From Maribacter forsetii DSM 18668 (GTDB lineage: Bacteria > Bacteroidota > Bacteroidia > Flavobacteriales > Flavobacteriaceae), in assembly GCF_000744105.1 (NCBI RefSeq), contig NZ_JQLH01000001.1:992001-1056000 (forward strand): a DNA stretch of 64,000 bases, given 5' to 3'. A model generated the notes under the pieces. The model was given only the letters and a program-made list of their open reading frames with translations, was not told where the DNA came from and searched no databases. The position numbers and the translations under genes were made by a program. Within the stretch, counting starts at the first letter, position 1; each line of letters begins with the position of its first letter. Positions 52,502 to 61,929 of the stretch are shown here, piece after piece.

Positions 52502-52509
52502 TAAATTTG
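52502..52509 (+). promoter_or_regulatory. Candidate -7 box of ffh
   Basis: TAAATTTG, exact match to TAnnTTTG, 22 bases before the ATG. The nearest suitable TTG is 24 bases upstream, slightly long. Confidence 0.45.
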
Positions 52510-52531
52510 TAACCCCTTAAAAAAGAAAAGA

Positions 52532-53869
52532 ATGTTCGATAATTTAAGCGATAAGCTAGACAAGGCATTACATGTACTAAAAGGACATGGTCAGATTACA
52601 GAAATTAATGTTGCAGAGACTACCAAAGAAGTACGCCGAGCCTTATTGGATGCGGATGTTAACTTTAAAATAGCCAAAGAATTTACCAATAGGGTAAAAG
52701 AAAAGGCGTTGGGGCAAGATGTATTGACCACCTTACAACCTGGTCAGTTAATGGTCAAGATTGTAAAAGATGAACTTACCCAATTAATGGGTGGTGAGTC
52801 AGAAGGTATTAATCTGTCCGGGAATCCATCGGTTATCTTAATGTCTGGTTTGCAAGGATCTGGTAAAACAACCTTTTCTGGGAAACTTGCTAATTTCCTA
52901 AAAACAAAAAAATCTAAAAAGCCGTTATTGGTTGCTTGTGATGTATATCGTCCGGCGGCAATTGATCAGTTGCACGTTGTTGGTGAGCAGATAGATGTGC
53001 CTGTATATTCAGATAGGGAAAATACAGATCCAGTAGCTATTGCACAAGCAGGTATTGCAAAGGCAAAGGCAGAAGGGCATAATGTGGTTATTATTGATAC
53101 CGCTGGTCGTTTGGCTGTAGATGAGAAAATGATGGCGGAGATATCTGACATTCATAAAGCTATACAACCTCAAGAGACTTTGTTCGTGGTAGATTCTATG
53201 ACCGGTCAAGATGCTGTGAATACAGCAAAAGCTTTCAACGATATCTTGAATTTTGATGGTGTTATCTTAACCAAGTTAGATGGTGATACCCGTGGTGGTG
53301 CAGCTATTTCTATTAAATCTGTGGTAGATAAGCCAATTAAGTTCATTGGTACTGGAGAGAAGATGGAAGCTATTGATATTTTCTACCCATCACGTATGGC
53401 AGATCGTATCTTGGGTATGGGTGATGTGATATCACTTGTAGAAAGGGCTCAAGAACAGTTTGATGAAGAGGAGGCTAGAAAGATCCAAAAGAAGATTGCC
53501 AAGAATAAATTCGGATTCGATGATTTTCTGAGCCAAATTCAGCAAATCAAGAAGATGGGTAATATGAAAGACCTTATGGGGATGATTCCTGGAGCGGGAA
53601 AAGCCTTAAAAGGTTTGGATATTGATGATGATGCTTTCAAGCATATAGAAGCTATTATATATTCTATGACTCCAGAAGAACGTTCTACACCATCTAAATT
53701 AAATGCAAGTAGAAAAAAGCGTATTGCAAAAGGTTCTGGAAGAGAAGTTCAAGAAATCAATCAGCTTTTAAAGCAGTTTGATCAAATGAGCAAGATGATG
53801 AAAATGATGCAAGGCGGTGGCGGTAAGAAGATGATGCAGATGATGGGCGCCATGAAAGGAATGAAATAA
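52532..53869 (+). CDS. ffh: Signal recognition particle protein Ffh
   Basis: A 445-residue SRP GTPase that targets nascent membrane proteins to SecY. N-domain helices, then G-domain: GLQGSGKTT at 106-114 (G1), DVYRPAAIDQL (G2), DTAGR (G3), TKLDGD (G4). The methionine-rich M domain binds 4.5S RNA and signal sequences, ending with GGGGKKMMQMMGAMKGMK. The SRP RNA gene was not found in the adjacent gap. folD follows at 46 bases. Confidence 0.97.
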   Translation: MFDNLSDKLDKALHVLKGHGQITEINVAETTKEVRRALLDADVNFKIAKEFTNRVKEKALGQDVLTTLQPGQLMVKIVKDELTQLMGGESEGINLSGNPSVILMSGLQGSGKTTFSGKLANFLKTKKSKKPLLVACDVYRPAAIDQLHVVGEQIDVPVYSDRENTDPVAIAQAGIAKAKAEGHNVVIIDTAGRLAVDEKMMAEISDIHKAIQPQETLFVVDSMTGQDAVNTAKAFNDILNFDGVILTKLDGDTRGGAAISIKSVVDKPIKFIGTGEKMEAIDIFYPSRMADRILGMGDVISLVERAQEQFDEEEARKIQKKIAKNKFGFDDFLSQIQQIKKMGNMKDLMGMIPGAGKALKGLDIDDDAFKHIEAIIYSMTPEERSTPSKLNASRKKRIAKGSGREVQEINQLLKQFDQMSKMMKMMQGGGGKKMMQMMGAMKGMK

Positions 53870-53915
53870 ATACCGAAATACACAACCTAACAACACAACT
53901 TAAAGAGAAGCGGAT

Positions 53916-54800
53916 ATGGAATTATTGGATGGTAAAAAAGTATCCAACGAAATTAAAGAGGAAATCAAGGCTGAGGTAGCCAAGATGAAAGAACGAGGTG
54001 AAAAAGTACCACATTTAGCAGCAATTATTGTTGGTAGCGATGGGGCTAGTTTAACCTACGTAGGTAGTAAAGTTCGTTCTTGCGAGCGTATTGGTTTTGA
54101 ATCTACCTTAATACAAATGCCAAGTACTACTTCTGAGCAAGAATTATTGAACAAGATCAAAGAATTGAACGTTGATGATGATATTGATGGTTTTATTGTT
54201 CAATTACCATTACCTGAGCAGATAGATACCCAAAAAGTAATTATGGCGGTAGATCCAGATAAGGATGTAGACGGATTCCACCCTACAAACTTTGGTAAAA
54301 TGGCTTTGGATATGAGTACGTTCATACCTGCTACGCCGTTCGGTATTCTTGAATTATTAGAACGCTATAAGGTAGATACAAAAGGTAAACATACCGTAGT
54401 TATTGGTCGTAGTCATATTGTAGGTAGACCAATGAGTATTTTAATGGGTAGAAAAGGATGGCCAGGTAACTCTACCGTAACCCTTACCCATAGTCATACA
54501 AAAAACATTACACAGATTATCTCACAGGCAGATATTGTAATTTCAGCATTAGGAGTTCCTAAATTCTTAAAGGCGGAAATGGTTAAAGACGATGCCGTTG
54601 TAATTGATGTGGGTATTACTAGAGTACCAGATGAAACTAAAGAAAAAGGATATTATATCACGGGTGATGTTGACTTTGAAAATGTCAGTAAAAAAGCATC
54701 GTACATTACTCCCGTTCCTGGTGGGGTTGGTCCTATGACCATTGCAATGCTATTGAAAAATACATTGTTGGCTCGTGAGAGACATAGAAGTAGAAACTAA
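53916..54800 (+). CDS. folD: Bifunctional methylenetetrahydrofolate dehydrogenase/cyclohydrolase
   Basis: A 294-residue enzyme converting 5,10-methylene-THF to 10-formyl-THF in two steps. Signatures: YVGSKVRSCERIGFES (catalytic Lys region, YxxxK), DGFIVQLPLPEQID, GRSHIVGRPMSILM (NADP-binding), and PVPGGVGPMTIAMLLKNT at the C-terminus. Probably co-transcribed with ffh, then ended by a strong terminator. Confidence 0.97.
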   Translation: MELLDGKKVSNEIKEEIKAEVAKMKERGEKVPHLAAIIVGSDGASLTYVGSKVRSCERIGFESTLIQMPSTTSEQELLNKIKELNVDDDIDGFIVQLPLPEQIDTQKVIMAVDPDKDVDGFHPTNFGKMALDMSTFIPATPFGILELLERYKVDTKGKHTVVIGRSHIVGRPMSILMGRKGWPGNSTVTLTHSHTKNITQIISQADIVISALGVPKFLKAEMVKDDAVVIDVGITRVPDETKEKGYYITGDVDFENVSKKASYITPVPGGVGPMTIAMLLKNTLLARERHRSRN

Positions 54801-54822
54801 TTTCTATAGAAATTTATAAATG

Positions 54823-54853
54823 AGCCTTGCAATAGTATTGTAAGGCTTTTTTT
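54823..54853 (+). terminator. Rho-independent terminator of folD
   Basis: AGCCTTGCAAT (54823-54833) pairs with ATTGTAAGGCT (54837-54847, one G-T pair) around a three-base loop, followed by T7. The T-run abuts the stop codon of a small minus-strand gene. Confidence 0.9.
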
Positions 54854-54998
54854 ATGCCGGTAATTTCTTTATAGTTATTCCGGTTTCCGTAGTATCGTTT
54901 GGTACTAGAATGTCTATGTCATTACTGTCATCATAATCACAACTTGCTAGTACGGTTGTTGAAATTGCTATTAATAAGGTGTATAGTAGTTTTTTCAT
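54852..54998 (-). CDS. Small lipoprotein, 48 residues
   Basis: A minus-strand ORF with ATG at 54998 and TAA at 54854-54852. My translation begins MKKLLYTLLIAISTTVLASC, a complete lipoprotein signal with lipobox VLASC (Cys20), followed by an acidic DYDDSNDIDIL and a short tail ending TIKKLPA. It is too short to be found by a 60-residue cutoff. It stands in an otherwise empty gap between folD and the esterase gene. No homologue is recalled. Confidence 0.7.
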   Translation of the reverse strand: MKKLLYTLLIAISTTVLASCDYDDSNDIDILVPNDTTETGITIKKLPA

Positions 54999-55066
54999 AA
55001 TAATGGATTTATGCAATCAAATAAATGGGACATGTATATAAAACGGTGAAATGTTCGTCTTGGTAT

Positions 55067-55099
55067 TTGATGTGAATTGAGAATGCTGTACCTTTTGTG
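55067..55099 (+). promoter_or_regulatory. Candidate promoter of the esterase-like lipoprotein gene
   Basis: TTG at 55067-55069, a 21-base spacer, and TACCTTTTG at 55091-55099 (consensus plus one T), 14 bases before the ATG. Confidence 0.45.
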
Positions 55100-55113
55100 A
55101 AACATTTATCCTT

Positions 55114-56847
55114 ATGAGAAAAATTCTTTTGATACTAGTGGTCGTTGCTTTTGTAATAGGATGTACGGAACCTCCTAAATTAGAGCATAAATTTTCAATA
55201 AAGGTTAGTTATTCAGCTGAGGTAGATTCCTTGGCTAAAGATGGTCGTTTGCTGCTTATGCTTTCTACAGATGATAGTAATGAACCTCGGTTTCAGATCA
55301 ATGACGGACTCAATACGCAACTAATATTCGGTGTTAATGTGGAGAACTGGGCTAAGGATTCAGTCATAACTTTTGATGAGACAGTTTTTGGTTATCCATA
55401 CGAAAGCTTAAAAGATGTTCCGCCCGGGGAGTATAATGTACAAGCACTTTTGAATGTTTATGAAACTTTTAATTTGTCTACCGGTCATACGGTAAAGCTA
55501 CCTATGGATAATGGCGAGGGACAGCAATGGAATAAATCACCAGGCAATTTATATAGTAAACCATTTAAAATAAGAGTTGCAGGCAACGGATTTGAAAATG
55601 TGTCGGTGGATTTAGATCAGGTGATTGCACCAATTGAAGAACCAGAAGATACCAAGTGGATTAAGCATGTAAAAGTGAAGTCAGAAAAGCTTTCTGAGTT
55701 TTGGGGACGTGATATTTTCTTAGGAGCGCATGTATTGCTGCCAAAAGGATTTGAAGAACATCCGGAAGCGAAGTATCCGCTGATGGTTTTTCACGGTCAT
55801 TTTCCTTCAGATTTTGGCGGATTCAGAACTACGCCTCCAGATCCTAATATGAAACCAGAATATTCTGAACGATTTAGTTTAGAAGGCTATAATATAATTC
55901 AACAACAAGAAGCTTATGATTTTTATAAACGTTGGAACGAGCCAGATTTTCCAAGATTCATAGTGCTGCAGATTCAACATCCAACCCCATATTATGATGA
56001 TTCTTATGCGGTGAATTCTGCAAGTCAAGGTCCATATGGCGATGCTATTACCTATGAATTGATTCCTGAAATAGAAAAACAATTCAGAGGAATGGGCGAG
56101 GGGTGGTCTCGTTTTCTATATGGTGGTTCAACCGGTGGTTGGGAAGCTTTGGCAGTTCAGGTAAAATACCCAGATGAGTACAATGGTTGCTTTGCGGCAT
56201 GCCCAGATCCTATAGATTTTAGAGCATATACCTTAACGAATATCTATGAAGATGAAAATGCCTACTTCTATAAGAGCGCACATAAAACATTAGAGGTGCC
56301 ATCGCATCGTAATTACCTCGGTCAAATTCAATCTACCCTAAAACAAGGAAATCACTTAGAATTAGTATTGGGAGATAAATCTAGATCAGGTCAACAATGG
56401 GATATTTGGGAAGCTACTTATTCGCCACAAGCCGAAGATGGGTACCCAGAGAGAATTTGGGATAAAAAGACTGGCGATATTGACCACGAGGTTGCTGAAT
56501 ACTGGAAAGAGAATTTCGATTTAAGACATATTCTTGAACGCGACTGGGATAAGTTAGGTGATCATCTAAAAGGTAAAATTCATATCTATTGTGGAGATAT
56601 GGATAACTACTACCTCAACAATGCTGTATACCTAATGGAAGATTTCTTGGAGAGTACTACAGATCCTTATTATGAGGGAGAGGTGAAATATGGAGATAGA
56701 GACGAACATTGTTGGAACGGAGATCCAGACCAACCAAACGCTATTACTCGTTTAAGATATAATACCATGTATGTACCAAAGATTATGGAACGTATAGAAA
56801 AAAGTGCACCCAAAGGGGCAGATTTAACGAGTTGGAGGTATAGGTAA
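55114..56847 (+). CDS. Esterase-like alpha/beta-hydrolase lipoprotein
   Basis: A 577-residue lipoprotein (lipobox FVIGC, Cys17). The N-terminal 180 residues form a beta-rich domain. The C-terminal part from about residue 200 is an esterase D-like alpha/beta hydrolase: strand PLMVFHGHF, nucleophile Ser339 in YGGSTGGWEAL, and likely catalytic His in RDEHCWNG near 536. Substrate unknown; carbohydrate esterases and enterobactin-esterase-like proteins share this fold. It is followed by an aldo/keto reductase gene after 140 bases. Confidence 0.82.
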   Translation: MRKILLILVVVAFVIGCTEPPKLEHKFSIKVSYSAEVDSLAKDGRLLLMLSTDDSNEPRFQINDGLNTQLIFGVNVENWAKDSVITFDETVFGYPYESLKDVPPGEYNVQALLNVYETFNLSTGHTVKLPMDNGEGQQWNKSPGNLYSKPFKIRVAGNGFENVSVDLDQVIAPIEEPEDTKWIKHVKVKSEKLSEFWGRDIFLGAHVLLPKGFEEHPEAKYPLMVFHGHFPSDFGGFRTTPPDPNMKPEYSERFSLEGYNIIQQQEAYDFYKRWNEPDFPRFIVLQIQHPTPYYDDSYAVNSASQGPYGDAITYELIPEIEKQFRGMGEGWSRFLYGGSTGGWEALAVQVKYPDEYNGCFAACPDPIDFRAYTLTNIYEDENAYFYKSAHKTLEVPSHRNYLGQIQSTLKQGNHLELVLGDKSRSGQQWDIWEATYSPQAEDGYPERIWDKKTGDIDHEVAEYWKENFDLRHILERDWDKLGDHLKGKIHIYCGDMDNYYLNNAVYLMEDFLESTTDPYYEGEVKYGDRDEHCWNGDPDQPNAITRLRYNTMYVPKIMERIEKSAPKGADLTSWRYR

Positions 56848-56987
56848 TGTTAATTGTTCACTTAAAATATGAGTGTCACTTCGAGTGAATTTTGAGGCAC
56901 GAAAAATTAGTATCGAGAAGCATCCTAGTATGCAATAATGCTTGTCAATTGTCAAAATATGCATAATAATTATAGAATAAAGATTTA

Positions 56988-57959
56988 ATGAAATACAGAA
57001 GATTCGGAAGAACAGATTGGCAAGTAAGTGAAGTAGGATACGGAATGTGGGGAATGGCTGGTTGGACGGCAAGTGACGATGCCCAATCTGCAAAATCGTT
57101 GGACTTGGCAGTTGAAAACGGAGTTAATTTTTTTGATACCGCTTGGGGTTACGGAGAAGGTCATAGTGAGGAGTTGCTTGGGGAGTTGGTAAAGAGACAT
57201 CCTTCTAAGAAAATATATACAGCAAGTAAAATTCCACCAAAAAACTTCCAATGGCCAGCAAAACCTGAATATGCTTTTGAGGATTCTTATCCTACAGAAC
57301 ATATTATGGAATTCACCCATAAGACTTTAAGGAATCTAGGGCTGGAGCAAATAGATCTTATGCAGTTTCATACCTGGGATGATGTTTGGAGTGGCAGAGA
57401 AGAATGGCAACGCGCTATTGAAGATTTAAAGACTTCAGGTAAAGTAGTTGCAATGGGTATTAGTATGAACCGTTGGGAGCCAGAAAATGGAATAAAAGCT
57501 CTAAAAACAGGAATGCTAGATGCTGTACAAGTCATTTACAACATATTCGATCAAGCACCAATAGATACCTTATTTCCGCTTTGTAAAGAGCTGGATATTG
57601 CAACCATAGCACGTGTACCTTTTGATGAAGGTACATTGACCGGTACAATGACGAAAGAAACAACGTTCCCTGAAGGCGATTGGAGGGGTACTTATTTTGT
57701 GCCGGAGAATCTAATTTCTTCGGTAGAACATGCAGATGCTTTACGCCCTTTAATACCTGAAGGTATGACCATGGCAGAGATGGCACTTCGTTTTATACTA
57801 ATGAACGATAATGTAGGTACTACCATACCGGGTATGCGTAAGCAACGTAATGTATTGGCAAATACCGCTACAAGTGATGGTCATTTATTATCTAATGAAC
57901 TGTATGAAGAATTAAAAAAGCACCGTTGGGATAGAGTGCCGACTTCTTGGTCGCAGTAA
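56988..57959 (+). CDS. Aldo/keto reductase
   Basis: A 323-residue TIM-barrel NADPH-dependent oxidoreductase. The catalytic tetrad is visible: Asp50 and Tyr55 (FFDTAWGYGEGHSE), Lys81 (YTASK), His127 (LMQFHTWDD). C-terminal cofactor segment TTIPGMRKQRNVLANTA. Substrate unknown. Followed by a bidirectional terminator. Confidence 0.93.
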   Translation: MKYRRFGRTDWQVSEVGYGMWGMAGWTASDDAQSAKSLDLAVENGVNFFDTAWGYGEGHSEELLGELVKRHPSKKIYTASKIPPKNFQWPAKPEYAFEDSYPTEHIMEFTHKTLRNLGLEQIDLMQFHTWDDVWSGREEWQRAIEDLKTSGKVVAMGISMNRWEPENGIKALKTGMLDAVQVIYNIFDQAPIDTLFPLCKELDIATIARVPFDEGTLTGTMTKETTFPEGDWRGTYFVPENLISSVEHADALRPLIPEGMTMAEMALRFILMNDNVGTTIPGMRKQRNVLANTATSDGHLLSNELYEELKKHRWDRVPTSWSQ

Positions 57960-57988
57960 TTGTAGTTTAAATAGAAATTAACTTAGTT

Positions 57989-58024
57989 AAAAACCATCAG
58001 TATACATTTTTGTTGATGGTTTTT
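57989..58024. terminator. Bidirectional terminator between convergent genes
   Basis: AAAAACCATCA (57989-57999) pairs with TGATGGTTTTT (58014-58024). A/T runs on both sides allow it to end the aldo/keto reductase and the VOC genes. Confidence 0.82.
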
Positions 58025-58046
58025 ACATTTAAAGTGTAGAGCCTAA

Positions 58047-58472
58047 TCACTTCGCAAACAACTGTCCCATATCTTTAAAAGCTTTGAATTCTAAAGCATT
58101 ACCTGCCGGGTCATAGAAAAACATGGTAACTTGTTCGCCAACTTTACCTTCAAAACGCACATAAGGCTCAATGACAAATTTCACGCCTTTGGATTTTAAT
58201 TCTTCTGAAAAACTTTGAAAGGTATCCCAAGGTAAAACTACTCCGTAATGTGGCACTGGTACATCATGACCATCAACGGGGTTGTGGTGTACACTTTCTG
58301 ATTCAGATTTAGGTTTGTAATGAATCACTAATTGATGTCCGAATAAGTTGAAATCAACCCAATGGTCGCTACTACGACCTTCTTCGCAATTCAAGATATC
58401 TCTATAAAAAGTTCTGCATTCCGCTAAGTTATGAACGGGAATGGCAATGTGAAAAGGTGTTACGTTTTGCAT
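58047..58472 (-). CDS. VOC (glyoxalase/dioxygenase fold) family protein
   Basis: A 141-residue protein with the vicinal oxygen chelate pattern: PFHIAIPVHNLAECRTFYRDILNCEEG (the N-terminal strand-helix with metal-site His8), HYGVVLPWDTFQSF, and the terminal FYDPAGNALEFKAF with a metal-binding Glu. Reaction unknown. Two bases separate it from the upstream Rho-N-like gene, so they are co-transcribed. Confidence 0.9.
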   Translation of the reverse strand: MQNVTPFHIAIPVHNLAECRTFYRDILNCEEGRSSDHWVDFNLFGHQLVIHYKPKSESESVHHNPVDGHDVPVPHYGVVLPWDTFQSFSEELKSKGVKFVIEPYVRFEGKVGEQVTMFFYDPAGNALEFKAFKDMGQLFAK

Positions 58473-58474
58473 AA

Positions 58475-58726
58475 TCAGTTATTTCTTAAGGCTGAAATTA
58501 ACTCTTTTTTGCTCATTTTGGAACGTCCGTCAATACCAATTTCTTTAGCTTGGTCATAAAGCTCTTTTTTAGTTCTTTCTTCATAAATGGAAGCTTTACC
58601 ACCTTTCTTTCCGGCATCCTTAGTATTTGCAATACGTGCAGCTTTTTCTTTACTGTAACCTTTGTCTACTAAAGCTTCATACTGTTCCTCATTTTTTATT
58701 TGAGGTATGTTGTTTGATTTTGCCAT
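58475..58726 (-). CDS. Small protein with Rho N-terminal-like (SAP-type) domain
   Basis: An 83-residue basic protein. The first half (YEALVDKGYSKEKAARIANT) resembles short bacterial stress/plasmid-borne proteins. The second half KKELYDQAKEIGIDGRSKMSKKELISAL is a clear Rho_N-type helix-extended-helix motif that may bind nucleic acid. It precedes the VOC gene by 2 bases. Confidence 0.85.
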   Translation of the reverse strand: MAKSNNIPQIKNEEQYEALVDKGYSKEKAARIANTKDAGKKGGKASIYEERTKKELYDQAKEIGIDGRSKMSKKELISALRNN

Positions 58727-58783
58727 TTTTATTTTAAAATTAAATAAAAAGTGACTTTTGGGTGTGCTTTATACAATCAGAAA

Positions 58784-59623
58784 TTATCCTTCTAAGAAAG
58801 AAACAATCTTTTCGTTTACCCCATCTTGGTGCATAGAATGCCCTAAGCCTTCCGTACTTACCAATTCACTTCCTTTCCAATGCTTATGAACATCTACGGA
58901 GGCGTGATAAGGAGCAATCATATCTAACTTGTCATGAAAGAGTAGCCCTTTTTTAGTGTTATTTTCAACAAATTTGGAACTTGAAAATTCTTCTACCGTA
59001 AATTTAAATTTGTTGTACACTAAGTTTTTCAATGCTTTTAAAACCTTTTCGTTGAAGCCTAACAGATTTTTGTAATGTGTTAGTATCTCATGAAACTCTG
59101 AAGGAGAACCAATGGTAACTATTTTTTCAATGGTTTTGTTTGAGTGTAAAGACTCATTGTATAAAACGGTCATGCCACCCATGGAATGCCCAATAACAGT
59201 AGTTGGTCTGTATTTGGTTAATACTTGTTGCACGGTATCGGCATATAACGGTACATGAAGGTTGCCACCTGAGGAATACCCGTGTGCAGGGGCATCAAAT
59301 GCTATAATATTATAATCTGCATTTTGTAATTTTTCTATAAGTTTATGCCAACGCCAGGTATTGCTTTCCCAGCCGTGCACCAGTAATACGGTATCTTTGC
59401 TTCCGGGCCAGTTGTATATTTGAATATTATTTTTATCCATTGATAACACCTCAAATTTAGCATTATCCAAAAACGTCTTTTGATTAGGTAGTACACGACC
59501 TTTTCTAACCTTTATAAATACTAGAAAAGCTTTTTTTGCAGCTTTCTTAGGCGAAAACCATACAAGAAAATTAAGATAGTACCCAATTAATTTAGGGATG
59601 AGGTTTTGAAGAAATACAGGCAC
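58784..59623 (-). CDS. Alpha/beta hydrolase
   Basis: A protein of 279 residues starting with GTG at 59623; an in-frame TAG lies two codons upstream, so this is the first possible start. Nucleophile Ser147 in VIGHSMGGM, oxyanion strand TVLLVHGWESN at 78-88, likely acid in FHDKLDMIAPY and His in GLGHSMHQDG. Substrate unknown. The N-terminus has a hydrophobic stretch (YYLNFLVWFS) that may associate with the membrane. Confidence 0.88.
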   Translation of the reverse strand: MPVFLQNLIPKLIGYYLNFLVWFSPKKAAKKAFLVFIKVRKGRVLPNQKTFLDNAKFEVLSMDKNNIQIYNWPGSKDTVLLVHGWESNTWRWHKLIEKLQNADYNIIAFDAPAHGYSSGGNLHVPLYADTVQQVLTKYRPTTVIGHSMGGMTVLYNESLHSNKTIEKIVTIGSPSEFHEILTHYKNLLGFNEKVLKALKNLVYNKFKFTVEEFSSSKFVENNTKKGLLFHDKLDMIAPYHASVDVHKHWKGSELVSTEGLGHSMHQDGVNEKIVSFLEG

Positions 59624-59691
59624 TTGCTAAAATTTAAAAATGTAAAAAGAAAATATTCTTCAGATGATTCACCTGAAATGTTAATGAGAAA

Positions 59692-60249
59692 TCAATCCCA
59701 ACCTACCATCATGTATTTCACTTTTGCTGCATCTGGTATTTGAACTTCTTCAATATTGCTATTGGCATTATACCTTAGGCTTTCTGGCAATTCTTTTTTG
59801 TCTATGGTAAAATAGAGGTCGCTGTCCTTTAGTAACACCACTACGTTGTTAATGGATGTAATGATTTTTTTAATTGGATAGTTTTCTCTAATCTCCTTAA
59901 ATGTGCTCAGTTTTGAAATACCCTTGTCCGTCTTAAATCTTTCGTCATTGATCAATACATTCTGTATGGTGGCAATGCTATCGTTATTAGGTGTAAGGGT
60001 TAAAAGTAAAGCGCCGGCACCTCTTTCAAAGATTCTAATTTTACTAGCTCCACTACCAATTTTAAGTTTCACGGTATCTTGAACCACAGAATCTTTTTCA
60101 AAAATCAATTCTACATCACGGGCTAAACTCTCTTTGGATAATTTGCCCACCTTATCACCAGAAATTACAAAATCCGTATTTGTTTCACCCGCACAATTAA
60201 TAAGAAGTGCGCAACATAAAATCAATAAAAGGGTATATTTTAATCTCAT
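59692..60249 (-). CDS. Exported lipoprotein, unknown function
   Basis: A 185-residue lipoprotein with signal LLILCCALLINCAGE (Cys20 as the likely lipidated residue). The mature part is beta-rich with Lys/Asp-rich turns and no recognised motif. It starts 3 bases after the HerA-like gene, so it is in the same operon, which gives no evident functional link. Confidence 0.8.
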   Translation of the reverse strand: MRLKYTLLLILCCALLINCAGETNTDFVISGDKVGKLSKESLARDVELIFEKDSVVQDTVKLKIGSGASKIRIFERGAGALLLTLTPNNDSIATIQNVLINDERFKTDKGISKLSTFKEIRENYPIKKIITSINNVVVLLKDSDLYFTIDKKELPESLRYNANSNIEEVQIPDAAKVKYMMVGWD

Positions 60250-60252
60250 ATC

Positions 60253-61758
60253 TTATCTCATCACTTTTTTCAACACTCCAAGTACGCCTCTAATAAAAGT
60301 AGCACTCGTTAATACTTTTATTACCGGATTTTGCCTTGTGCTTGTTCTACTTGATGTTTTTCTAGCAGCCGGTTTATTCTTTTCTTTTTCCGCTAACTTT
60401 TCTGCCTTTTCAATCTTTTCGTTCAAGATTTCATAAGCACTTTCTCTATCGATTATCTCACCATATTTTTTAACCAATGAAGAACTATCGATAACTTCTG
60501 CCAATTCTTTTTTAGTCAATACATCCATACGGCTCATTGGTGCTCGCAATAAGGTTGCGGCAAGTGGTGTTGGTCTACCTTTTTCATCTAGGGCAGAAAT
60601 TAAAGCTTCACCAATACCTAAAGATGTAAGTACCTCTTTGGTGTCATAATACGCTGACTCCGGATAGTTTTCTGCGGTCAATTTGATCGCTTTTCTATCT
60701 CTAGCGGTAAATGCCCTTAAAGCATGTTGTACTTTTAAACCTAACTGGGATAGTACGTCATTTGGTACATCTGTTGGGTTTTGGGTTACAAAATACAAAC
60801 CAATACCTTTTGAACGTATCAGTTTAACAATACTTTCTATTTGATCCAACAATGCTTTTGAAGCTTCTTTGAAAATAAGATGCGCCTCATCTATAAAAAG
60901 AATCAATTCTGGTTTGTCACTATCTCCCTGTTCTGGGAAGGTATCGTATATTTCTGCCAGAAGACTCAACATAAATGTAGAGAACAACTTTGGTCTGTCT
61001 TGAATATCTGTCAATCTTAAAATATTGATATATCCTTTGCCTTCTTCGTTAATACGGGTTAGGTCGTTTACATCAAAAGATTTTTCTCCAAAGAACAGCT
61101 CGGCACCTTGCTGTTCCAACTCAATAATTTTTCTAAGTATGGCACCGGTAGAGCTTGTGGAGATCCTACCATATTCTTTGGTAAAATCCGCTTTCCCAGC
61201 TCCGGTAGCGTATTGCAGTACTTTTTTGAAATCTTTTAAATCTAGTAATGGCATTTTCTGGTCATCGCAGTATTTGAATACTACAGAGACAATACCGGAT
61301 TGCGTATCTGAAAGGTCAAGAATACGTGATAATAAAACGGGTCCGAATTCAGAAACCGTAGCTCTCAATTTTACTCCATCTTGCTCTGATAATGAAAGTA
61401 TTTCAACAGGAAAATTACTTGCTTCAAAAGGGAAGCCGATTTTTTCGTGGCGTTCGTCAATTTTAGCGTGACCGGGACTAGGTTGTGCCAATCCGCTCAA
61501 ATCTCCTTTTAAATCCATTAGCATTACAGGAATACCCTTGTCAGATAAATTTTCTGCCAATACCTGTAACGTCTTTGTTTTACCTGTACCGGTAGCACCT
61601 GCAATAAGTCCGTGTCTGTTTAGAGTCTTCAACGGAATTTTTACAAAAGCATTTTTTACGGCCTCACCATTGAGCATAGCGGCGCCCATATTAATGTAAT
61701 CGCCTTTTGTTGCATATCCTTTTTCTATATGGTCAAAAAAATCTTCGGTACTGGCCAT
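60253..61758 (-). CDS. HerA-like ATPase (DUF853 family)
   Basis: A 501-residue protein of the bacterial HerA/VirB4-like group. Walker A GATGTGKT at 54-61, Walker B LILFIDEAHLIF near 285, and the sensor segment YFVTQNPTDVPNDVLSQLG. C-terminal basic region (KPAARKTSSRTSTRQN). Biological role unknown in this family (formerly annotated as an ATPase of DUF853); no nuclease (NurA) partner is adjacent. The following gene starts 3 bases later. Confidence 0.9.
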   Translation of the reverse strand: MASTEDFFDHIEKGYATKGDYINMGAAMLNGEAVKNAFVKIPLKTLNRHGLIAGATGTGKTKTLQVLAENLSDKGIPVMLMDLKGDLSGLAQPSPGHAKIDERHEKIGFPFEASNFPVEILSLSEQDGVKLRATVSEFGPVLLSRILDLSDTQSGIVSVVFKYCDDQKMPLLDLKDFKKVLQYATGAGKADFTKEYGRISTSSTGAILRKIIELEQQGAELFFGEKSFDVNDLTRINEEGKGYINILRLTDIQDRPKLFSTFMLSLLAEIYDTFPEQGDSDKPELILFIDEAHLIFKEASKALLDQIESIVKLIRSKGIGLYFVTQNPTDVPNDVLSQLGLKVQHALRAFTARDRKAIKLTAENYPESAYYDTKEVLTSLGIGEALISALDEKGRPTPLAATLLRAPMSRMDVLTKKELAEVIDSSSLVKKYGEIIDRESAYEILNEKIEKAEKLAEKEKNKPAARKTSSRTSTRQNPVIKVLTSATFIRGVLGVLKKVMR

Positions 61759-61917
61759 TATTTATATTTTCGATAAAAATAGGGCATTTTTCAGCAAACC
61801 AAAAGACTACACCAGTCTTAAATATCACTACTTTTTAACATTTGATGTGTGAACTGTACGTGTCTGAGTACAGAATTTACAGATGTGCGCTTCTAATAGA
61901 ATTTGTCAACTAAAACG

Positions 61918-61925
61918 TATCTTTG
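61918..61925 (+). promoter_or_regulatory. Candidate -7 box of queE
   Basis: TATCTTTG, exact match to TAnnTTTG, then CCGA and the ATG. The only TTG upstream is 12 bases away, too close for a standard -33 element. Confidence 0.4.
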
Positions 61926-61929
61926 CCGA

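Larger units (their letters stand above)
52045..52531 (+). other. Intergenic region argS-ffh with two hairpins
   Basis: These 487 bases hold no convincing gene. A weak hairpin follows argS at 52083-52100 and a strong terminator lies at 52424-52460. A possible small transcript between them is discussed as a finding. Reading frames present are short, start with TTG, or run through the terminator. The right end holds the ffh promoter box. Confidence 0.6.

Noticed and set aside
52045..52531. SRP RNA (ffs) next to ffh
   Set aside because: I looked for the conserved GGAAGGAAGCA-type loop on both strands and did not find it.
56985..57320. 111-residue minus-strand ORF over the aldo/keto reductase start
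   Set aside because: It is antisense to a gene with a full catalytic tetrad and has no signature of its own.
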